From JAMOBE01 sp039908285 (GTDB taxonomy: Bacteria; Pseudomonadota; Alphaproteobacteria; Rhodospirillales; Rhodospirillaceae), in assembly GCA_039908285.1 (NCBI GenBank), contig JAMOBE010000138.1, forward strand, positions 1 through 7,352: 7,352 nt of DNA, read 5' to 3'. Shown piece after piece: positions 1 to 4,510 of the stretch. The notes under the pieces were generated by a model, which searched no databases, was not told where the DNA came from, and worked only from the letters and a program-made list of their open reading frames with translations. Positions within the stretch are counted from its first letter, which is position 1, and each line of letters starts with the position of its first letter. The translations under genes and the position numbers were made by a program.

Positions 1-43
1 CCCTCACCCAACCCTCTCCCCCCTGAAGGGGGGGGAGAGGGCT
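1..43. repeat. GC-rich intergenic palindrome, possible terminator
   Basis: The sequence shows a perfect 12-bp stem: CCCTCTCCCCCC at 12-23 pairs with its reverse complement at 30-41, around a 6-nt loop. It is preceded by CCCTCACCCAA. Palindromes of this CCCTC...GAGGG style are scattered between genes in many GC-rich proteobacterial genomes and behave as REP-like dispersed repeats. It lies about 35 bp beyond the stop of the minus-strand methyltransferase gene, so it could end or stabilise that transcript. No T-run follows on either strand, so it is not a canonical intrinsic terminator. Confidence 0.5.
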
Positions 44-77
44 ATTATGGTCATGCCGCCGATACATTTTCAGCCTC

Positions 78-908
78 TCAGACCTCGACGCGGGCGAAGA
101 ACTTCTCCCAGGTGTCATCCACAGAATCAACCTCGATCAGGCCATTGATCTTGCGGCGAGACTCTCGGGGAACGCCGATCATGTTGACGGTAAAGACAGG
201 CTCACCAAAGATGTTCTCCAGCAGGCCAAAGTAGTTGTCATCGTGTACCATCGGCGCCGTGTGCCAGTACAGGCGATAGTCCATGGAAAACAGCCGTTCG
301 ATCAAACGAGGGCTGTCCCGGTCGTTCTCGACGAACAGGACCGGCCGGTAACGGGCGATGGTTGCGGCGGCTCCCTCGACCACGTCCAGTTCCATGCCCT
401 CGACGTCGATCTTGATCAGATGACAGACGGGAAGATTGAAACTGTCGATGGTCATGACCGGCACCAGGTCTCCCGTGGCAAAGCCCCCCAGCTCCATTCC
501 GCCGAAGTTCTGTTCGGCAGTGGGATCGGCGATTGGCGCAATGATGGTTCCGGGCTCCCGCCCCGCCGCCGCCCAGTAGGCGCGGACGTTGGTCAATGCA
601 TTGAGGGCGATGTTGGCCGCCAGCATCTGAAAGACGAGACGCTGCGGCTCGAAGGAGAAGACGGCTCCCTGCGGCCCGACGGCCTTGGCCAGGAAGACGG
701 TATGAGTGCCGATATTGGCCCCGGCATCGACGACCACGCTTCCCGGCCGGACGAGCTGGCCGATCAGGGCCAGTTCGGCCTCGACGTACTCGCCATACCG
801 ATCCAGCGAGCGGCCGATGTAGGTGTCGTTGACGTTATAAAGCATCGGCCCGTGCCGGGTCCGCCGGAGGCGGATGTGCGCCTCGTCGAGCAGGGGCGCG
901 TCCGGCAT
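78..908 (-). CDS. FkbM-family SAM-dependent methyltransferase
   Basis: This 276-aa protein has a Rossmann-type methyltransferase core. Motif I, VVVDAGANIGTHT, is at residues 58-70, an acidic FEPQ that probably contacts the ribose is at 87-90, and the FkbM-typical LIKIDVEGMELDVVEGA is at 164-180, followed by FVEND near 192. FkbM enzymes usually O-methylate small molecules or sugars; the substrate here cannot be read from the sequence. There is no signal peptide or membrane segment, so it should be cytoplasmic. The ATG at 906-908 is supported by an AAGGAGA ribosome-binding site 7 nt upstream (916-922, minus strand). It lies 88 bp downstream of the MCP gene on the same strand and may be co-transcribed with it. 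FkbM genes are common near polysaccharide or flagellin-glycan loci, but no such locus is visible on this side. The family call is firm; the role is unknown. Confidence 0.9.
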   Translation of the reverse strand: MPDAPLLDEAHIRLRRTRHGPMLYNVNDTYIGRSLDRYGEYVEAELALIGQLVRPGSVVVDAGANIGTHTVFLAKAVGPQGAVFSFEPQRLVFQMLAANIALNALTNVRAYWAAAGREPGTIIAPIADPTAEQNFGGMELGGFATGDLVPVMTIDSFNLPVCHLIKIDVEGMELDVVEGAAATIARYRPVLFVENDRDSPRLIERLFSMDYRLYWHTAPMVHDDNYFGLLENIFGEPVFTVNMIGVPRESRRKINGLIEVDSVDDTWEKFFARVEV

Positions 909-996
909 GTCCGCTTCTCCTTCCGTCCGATGAACCAGCCCCTTGATACCCGAGGGGCCGGCTCATTGCCAGAAGGGAACGCGAGCGGCCCCGGCG

Positions 997-2301
997 TCAG
1001 GGTTTCTGACAGACCTGGCGCACGAACAGGTCCACGTCGTCGCTCAGGCCATTGGCCCGTTTGGCCAGTTGGCCGGCGGCGTTGTGGACCTCGACCGAGC
1101 CTTCGCTCGCCGTTCTCACGTCATCGGCAACCTCGGAGATGGTCCGTGCCACCACATCGACGCCAGTCGCCGCCTCGTGGACGTTGCGGCTGATTTCCCG
1201 GACAGCCAACCCCTGCTGCGCCGCCGAGTCGGCGACGTTGGCGGCGATGTCGTTGATGTCGCCGATCATGCGGGCGATTTCGCGCAGGGCGGCCACCGCC
1301 TCCCTGGTGACCGTCTGCATGGCTTCGATCTGCTGGCTGATCTCGCCCGTGGCGCGGGCGGTCTGGTTGGCGAGGGACTTGACCTCGTTGGCGACCACCG
1401 CGAATCCCTTGCCGGCCTCGCCGGCGCGGGCCGCCTCGATGGTGGCGTTGAGGGCCAGAAGGTTGGTCTGGCTCGCGATGTCGGTGATGAGGTTGACCAC
1501 TTCGCCGATCCTGTTGGCGGCGTCGGACAGGCCCTGGATCGTCGAGTCGGTGGCGGCGGCCTTGTCCACCGCCGCCTGGGCCATCTTGGCCGAGCGCGAG
1601 ACCTGCTCCGCCACGTCGTTGATCTGGGCCGAGACCTCCTCGGTGGCGGCGGCGACCCCCTCGACGTTGTGGGAGGCCTGCTCGGCGGCGCTGGCGACAG
1701 AGACCGCCTGCTGACTCGAGTGCCCGGCCGCGGTGCTCATGGCCGTGGACTGGGACTCGAGATTGGCGGCCGTGGCCTGAACCGCCTTGACCACGTCCAT
1801 GATGGTGTTGCCCATGGCGGTCACTCCCTTGACGTAGGCCTCGGTGGTGCTCACCATGGTGTTGAGGGAGTGGTTGACGGTGTCGGAATAGCGGGCGAAC
1901 TCGCCAGCCATGCCCTTGGTCATCACGCGCCGGAAGTACTTGCCCCGGCTGACGTAGGTCATGGCCGTGCTGGACTCCTTGGCGAAGGCTTCCGTCAGGT
2001 CGAGCAGGCGGTTGACGTTGCGCAGCATGCGGGCGAGGCCGTCGTTCCCCCGGAGTCTCAGGATGCGGCCGTCCATCTCGCCCCTGGCGGCCTTCTCCAT
2101 GATTTCGATGGCCTGGGAGATGTTCTTCCCGGCATCGTGCAGGAAGCGGATCGCGAGTCCGACGAAGACCAGCGCCAATCCCGCCAGTCCCGCCACCAGC
2201 CACTGCTGGCCGAAAAAGGCGACGGCCGCCAGGGCCAGCAGCGCCACCAGGGCCAGCCAGAGCGCCCGCTGACTATCAGAGACTCTGGACGAACTGGTCA
2301 T
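997..2301 (-). CDS. Methyl-accepting chemotaxis protein without periplasmic sensor (Aer-type signalling half)
   Basis: This 434-aa chemoreceptor has two closely spaced hydrophobic helices (about 13-30 and 33-53) with almost no periplasmic loop, as in E. coli Aer. A HAMP-like linker follows (about 54-105), then a segment with AMTYVSRGKYFRR (113-125), then a long heptad-repeat signalling domain. The conserved hairpin tip that contacts CheA and CheW is clear at about 265-311 (SQTNLLALNATIEAARAGE, then GKGFAVVANEV). No CheR-tethering NWETF-like pentapeptide is present; the protein ends VCQKP. Its start overlaps the upstream PAS gene by 26 bp in another frame. AAGGGG lies 7 nt before the ATG, which supports genuine, translationally coupled initiation rather than a sequencing frameshift. 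Lacking its own sensor domain, it probably receives input from the PAS protein. The family is certain; the partnership is inferred. Confidence 0.95.
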   Translation of the reverse strand: MTSSSRVSDSQRALWLALVALLALAAVAFFGQQWLVAGLAGLALVFVGLAIRFLHDAGKNISQAIEIMEKAARGEMDGRILRLRGNDGLARMLRNVNRLLDLTEAFAKESSTAMTYVSRGKYFRRVMTKGMAGEFARYSDTVNHSLNTMVSTTEAYVKGVTAMGNTIMDVVKAVQATAANLESQSTAMSTAAGHSSQQAVSVASAAEQASHNVEGVAAATEEVSAQINDVAEQVSRSAKMAQAAVDKAAATDSTIQGLSDAANRIGEVVNLITDIASQTNLLALNATIEAARAGEAGKGFAVVANEVKSLANQTARATGEISQQIEAMQTVTREAVAALREIARMIGDINDIAANVADSAAQQGLAVREISRNVHEAATGVDVVARTISEVADDVRTASEGSVEVHNAAGQLAKRANGLSDDVDLFVRQVCQKP

Positions 2302-2800
2302 ACTCGATCCCCTTCTGTTGCAGCAGGTCCACGACGACCTTGAGCGATGCCGCCATGCCCGCCTTCGGGTCGGCGTGGCGAGCCTCTTCCGCCAGCAGTG
2401 CCTGGTAGACGGGGGCGATGGCGTTGACCGCCCGGCGCTCGGGCGAGCGGCGGTTGGAGTGATAGCTGATGATCTTGCCGCTGGTGTCGAAGGTGGGAGT
2501 CACATGGGCGAACACCCAGTAATGATCACCGTTCTTCGCCCGGTTCAGCACATAGGCGAAGATCTCCTGGCCGGCCTCGAGCGTATCCCACAGCAGCTTG
2601 AACACGCACCGCGGCATGGCGGGATGACGGACGATGCTGTGGGGTTGATCGAGAAGTTCGGCCTCGGAGTATCCCGATACCCGCTGAAAGACCTCGTTGG
2701 CATAGGTGATCCAGCCTCGGGTGTCGGTCTTGCTGACAATGATTTCGTGGTCGCCGAACGTGCGCTCCACGCCGGTCAGCGGAAGATCGGTTCGTGCCAT
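2276..2800 (-). CDS. Aer-type PAS sensor protein, stand-alone
   Basis: This 174-aa soluble protein consists of one PAS domain (about 15-120) and a C-terminal helical tail. It closely follows the PAS domain of E. coli aerotaxis receptor Aer: ITYANEVFQRVSGYSEAEL (31-49), QPHSIVRHPAMP (52-63), a Trp at 71, and LNRAKNGDHYWV (85-96). Aer binds FAD through this region. The Asn, Arg-His and Trp positions associated with flavin binding there are kept (N35, R58, H59, W71, N86), while the Asp after the HP motif is Ala61. FAD binding and redox or oxygen sensing are therefore plausible but unproven. It lacks the membrane anchor and signalling domain of Aer; these are in the overlapping downstream MCP gene. 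The ATG at 2798-2800 is preceded by GAGAGG at 2804-2809. It is the first gene of the minus-strand cluster. The tail NAIAPVYQALL (126-136) matches the linker after the PAS domain in Aer-like proteins. Confidence 0.9.
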   Translation of the reverse strand: MARTDLPLTGVERTFGDHEIIVSKTDTRGWITYANEVFQRVSGYSEAELLDQPHSIVRHPAMPRCVFKLLWDTLEAGQEIFAYVLNRAKNGDHYWVFAHVTPTFDTSGKIISYHSNRRSPERRAVNAIAPVYQALLAEEARHADPKAGMAASLKVVVDLLQQKGIEYDQFVQSL

Positions 2801-3099
2801 GCCCCTCTCGCGATGCTGAGTGAAAATCGGAAACGAACAGATAACGAAATGCGACTCCCGTGGATTTGACGGGTATCAATCCGTTTCGAAATTGTCGATT
2901 TCCTGTGTCTGGTATCCTATCCGGTCGAACGGGGACAGGGCCATAGTCCGAAGGAAGTGCCCCCCCCCTGTCGATTGGACAGGCCGGTGAGATCGGTTGC
3001 ACTCACTTCAGCTGGCCAGGGGTATATATCGGCGATTGCCATTTTGAATAGTACCACATTAAAGTACGCATTCCATTGATCATAACACACGGAACGACC
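2801..3099. promoter_or_regulatory. Divergent intergenic region between PAS gene and small exported protein gene
   Basis: This roughly 300-bp spacer must hold the promoters of two divergently transcribed units. It is AT-richer than its flanks. Visible elements are a 5-bp inverted repeat CCCGT-N7-ACGGG (2857-2873), close to the PAS gene and possibly an operator or hairpin, a run of nine C (2960-2968), and TATATAT around 3023-3029. A weak plus-strand promoter candidate is TTGCCA (3036-3041) with TTAAAG (3059-3064) after 17 nt, but its -10 match is poor. I found no convincing sigma-28 flagellar promoter for the chemotaxis pair. No protein-coding gene is supported here. Confidence 0.4.
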
Positions 3100-3687
3100 A
3101 TGACTCAGGCAGAACAGATACAGCGATTGATCGAAACGGCGGAGGCACTGGCCGGTGCGCTGGCGCAGGAGAGAGAGAACAATCGACGGGAGAGGCGCCG
3201 CGCGCGGCGGCTGGCCCTGGGGCTGGTGGCGGGGATGGCCGTCGCCGGCGTTGCCGGCTGGGAGATGAACACCCCGGCCGAGGCGCAGACCAACCCCATC
3301 GGTACCGCGCTGGCCGGGCACTTTTCCACTTGGCAGGAGACGAAGCAGCTGATCGTCGCCATGAGCCACATCGCCGTGTTCATGGACCAGATGATGCAGG
3401 GCATGGCGGCCAAGGCCCAGAAGGAGCCGGCGTTTGCCGAGGCGCTCGCCTCCTTCGCCCCCGATACGGTGACCCTCGTCCATCGGATCACCCAGGACTC
3501 GACGGTATGGCGCAAGGAACTGGCGCGGCGCGCCAACGTCACCGACATCGAGTCCGAGCTGGCGTCTCCGGGTCTCGAGGCCTATCGGGCCTATATCTCC
3601 ATTCCTCAGGAACTCAACTTCATCAACAAGAGCATGTGGGTCATGACCAACACCGCCGGCCGCATGGGGAGCTGGATTCCCTACTGA
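3100..3687 (+). CDS. Hypothetical protein with N-terminal membrane anchor or signal peptide
   Basis: I do not recognise this 195-aa protein. Residues 1-37 are charged and helical, with a strongly basic stretch (RRERRRARR, 29-37). One hydrophobic segment follows (about 38-53, LALGLVAGMAVAGVAG), then TPAEAQT. Either it is a single-pass protein with its C-terminal domain in the periplasm, or AEA-QT (60-64) is a signal peptidase site after an unusually long n-region. The remaining 130 residues look helical and Met-rich (MSHIAVFMDQMMQGMAAKAQ) and end NTAGRMGSWIPY. The ATG at 3100 is preferred because GGAA lies 5 nt upstream; an in-frame TTG at 3076 would add 8 residues without a better ribosome-binding site. 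GC and codon use match the core genome. It stands alone, divergent from the chemotaxis genes. The reading frame is convincing; the function is unknown. Confidence 0.75.
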   Translation: MTQAEQIQRLIETAEALAGALAQERENNRRERRRARRLALGLVAGMAVAGVAGWEMNTPAEAQTNPIGTALAGHFSTWQETKQLIVAMSHIAVFMDQMMQGMAAKAQKEPAFAEALASFAPDTVTLVHRITQDSTVWRKELARRANVTDIESELASPGLEAYRAYISIPQELNFINKSMWVMTNTAGRMGSWIPY

Positions 3688-3760
3688 TCGGCGGTGATTT
3701 GGCCGGCCGGCAAGAGGAGCAAGTCCATTCCCGGCGTCGAGGAGCCGGGTGAATGGCGAA

Positions 3761-3828
3761 CTGCCGCCCGCGCTCGCTCGGGGCGTCGTGCAACAGACAC
3801 GACGCCCCAGGCGGGTTTGGGGCGGCAG
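3761..3828. terminator. Nested GC-rich palindrome, probable transcription terminator
   Basis: An inner perfect 11-bp stem (GGGGCGTCGTG at 3780-3790 with CACGACGCCCC at 3798-3808, 7-nt loop) sits inside an outer 9-bp stem (CTGCCGCCC at 3761-3769 with GGGCGGCAG at 3820-3828). The two stems are separated by internal loops of about 10 nt. It begins 73 bp after the stop of the small exported-protein gene and could terminate that transcript. Only a short TTT (3816-3818) follows the inner stem, so intrinsic termination would be weak. The right end coincides with the edge of recognisable IS4 transposase sequence, so it could instead be a structure left by an insertion. Confidence 0.5.
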
Positions 3829-3947
3829 ACCGACAGCCACAAGAGCGGCGTCGCCCGGCCGTGGTTGGTGACCAGGCTCAAGACCAGGGTCGCCTGATCA
3901 TCGGCATCGAAATCGGTCCAGTCCATGGCCACGACGATGGGAGGCGT
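3828..3947 (-). pseudogene. IS4-type transposase fragment
   Basis: The minus strand reads IVVAMDWTDFDADDQATL followed by VLSLVTNHGRATPLLWLSV. This matches the region around the first catalytic Asp (the VAMDWTDFD block) of IS4-type DDE transposases. Only about 40 residues are recognisable, against roughly 350-450 in a complete enzyme. Homology stops abruptly after WLSV at about 3828, where the frame runs on as unrelated arginine-rich sequence to a stop at 3681. The upstream (N-terminal) half is absent, and its edge is overwritten by the 27-bp tandem repeat, which adds three extra PPIVVAMDT-like units in frame. The second Asp and the Glu of the triad are missing, so it cannot be active. The family assignment is by remembered motif, not by search. 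Confidence 0.7.
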
Positions 3948-4028
3948 GTCCATGGCCACGACGATGGGAGGCGTGTCCATGGCCACGACGATGGGAGGCG
4001 TGTCCATGGCCACGACGATGGGAGGCGT
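3921..4028. repeat. 27-bp perfect tandem repeat, four copies
   Basis: Four identical head-to-tail copies occupy 3921-3947, 3948-3974, 3975-4001 and 4002-4028. Each begins GTCCATGGCC and ends GGGAGGCGT. The period is a multiple of three, so reading frames stay open: the plus strand gives repeating MATTMGGVS and the minus strand repeating VVAMDTPPI. The leftmost copy belongs to the IS4-type transposase fragment (minus strand VVAMD joined to WTDFD), so the array probably grew from transposase sequence. Perfect identity of all copies suggests recent or continuing expansion by slippage or unequal recombination. The copies abut without spacers, so this is not a CRISPR array. I see no evidence that either strand encodes a real repeat protein. 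Confidence 0.95.
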
Positions 4029-4283
4029 GCAGGCGCAAAAATTGCTTCTCTCAGGGCGGATTTCATGCAACTCTTATAAGATTGTAACCTGTCGGCGAAA
4101 GAAACTGGAATGCTGAATGCATCTGATTGCCTGCCGTTTTTTCAGATTCTCTAGTCGTACAGTGTACATGTTGAAATTCATGCTGCGGAATTAGATGATG
4201 AGAGTAATAACCATCCCCTCTGTCCGTGTTTCGTATCGCAGTGAGGAAGACGTACGGGCCACTCGGGTCAGTCGTGGCTTTGC
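4029..4283. other. AT-richer intergenic stretch between IS remnants, no gene recognised
   Basis: No supported coding sequence lies here. The base composition drops compared with the left flank, and this is where the low-GC segment begins. A short palindrome GTACAGTGTAC is at 4157-4167. A weak plus-strand promoter candidate is TTGAAA (4171-4176) with GATGAT (4194-4199) after 17 nt; it points towards the membrane protein gene at 4511, with the IS66 remnant in between. A T6 run is at 4137-4142 without a convincing upstream stem. Confidence 0.4.
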
Positions 4284-4486
4284 CTGCGCTTCCGCCATGA
4301 GCCGACCGCCCCGTTCTCCGACAATATCGCCAAGCTGGCCGGGCGCATGATGAAGGTCAAAATGAAGATCTCAGGCTGCTTTCGCACCATGGTGGGCGCC
4401 CAGGTCTTTGCCATCAGGGATGGAACGTCCTCGACGCCTTCAGGACGCCATCGGCTATCCTCATCGCCAGGCTGAAGACCGCCTGA
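4284..4486 (+). pseudogene. IS66-type transposase C-terminal fragment, frame broken
   Basis: The first piece, in the frame of 4311, reads PFSDNIAKLAGRMMKVKMKI and then SGCFRTMVGAQVFA. It corresponds to the conserved PF.NN.AE..LRMMKVKMKISG-FRT...A..FA block of IS66 transposases. In the next frame the sequence continues from 4415 as QGWNVLDAFRTPSAIL then IARLKTA, stop at 4484-4486, which matches the usual C-terminus. About ten codons expected between FA and QGW (the RSVLSTARK-like stretch) are missing, which also shifts the frame. The Glu expected in NN-AE, probably the catalytic one, reads Lys here. Sequence upstream of about 4284 no longer resembles the family. The remnant ends 24 bp before the start of the membrane protein gene. 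Confidence 0.75.
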
Positions 4487-4510
4487 CCGGACACCAATCT
4501 GGACAGTCAC

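Noticed and set aside
954..995. Terminator between the MCP and FkbM genes
   Set aside because: GGGGCCG (954-960) and CGGCCCC (986-992) can pair, but over a 25-nt loop and with no T-run; alternative pairings are equally weak.
243..1193. Plus-strand open frame of 316 codons opposite the FkbM gene
   Set aside because: It is antisense to a gene with clear methyltransferase motifs, and the predicted peptide is low-complexity and unlike a folded protein.
943..2343. Long plus-strand open frame of 466 codons opposite the MCP gene
   Set aside because: It is an antisense shadow of the GC-rich MCP gene. Its Gly/Val/His/Asp-rich composition follows from that gene's codon use, and the minus-strand frame has unmistakable chemoreceptor motifs.
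2917..3840. Minus-strand open frame of 307 codons across the small exported-protein gene
   Set aside because: It is antisense to a frame with a better start and a sensible anchor-plus-domain layout. Its peptide is Gly/Arg/His-rich shadow sequence.
3921..4028. CRISPR array
   Set aside because: The four 27-bp units are directly contiguous with no spacers, and no cas genes are present.
3925..4116. Small repeat protein with MATTMGGVS units
   Set aside because: The frame exists only because the 27-bp repeat is a multiple of three. It has no ribosome-binding site, and the minus strand of the first unit is recognisable transposase.
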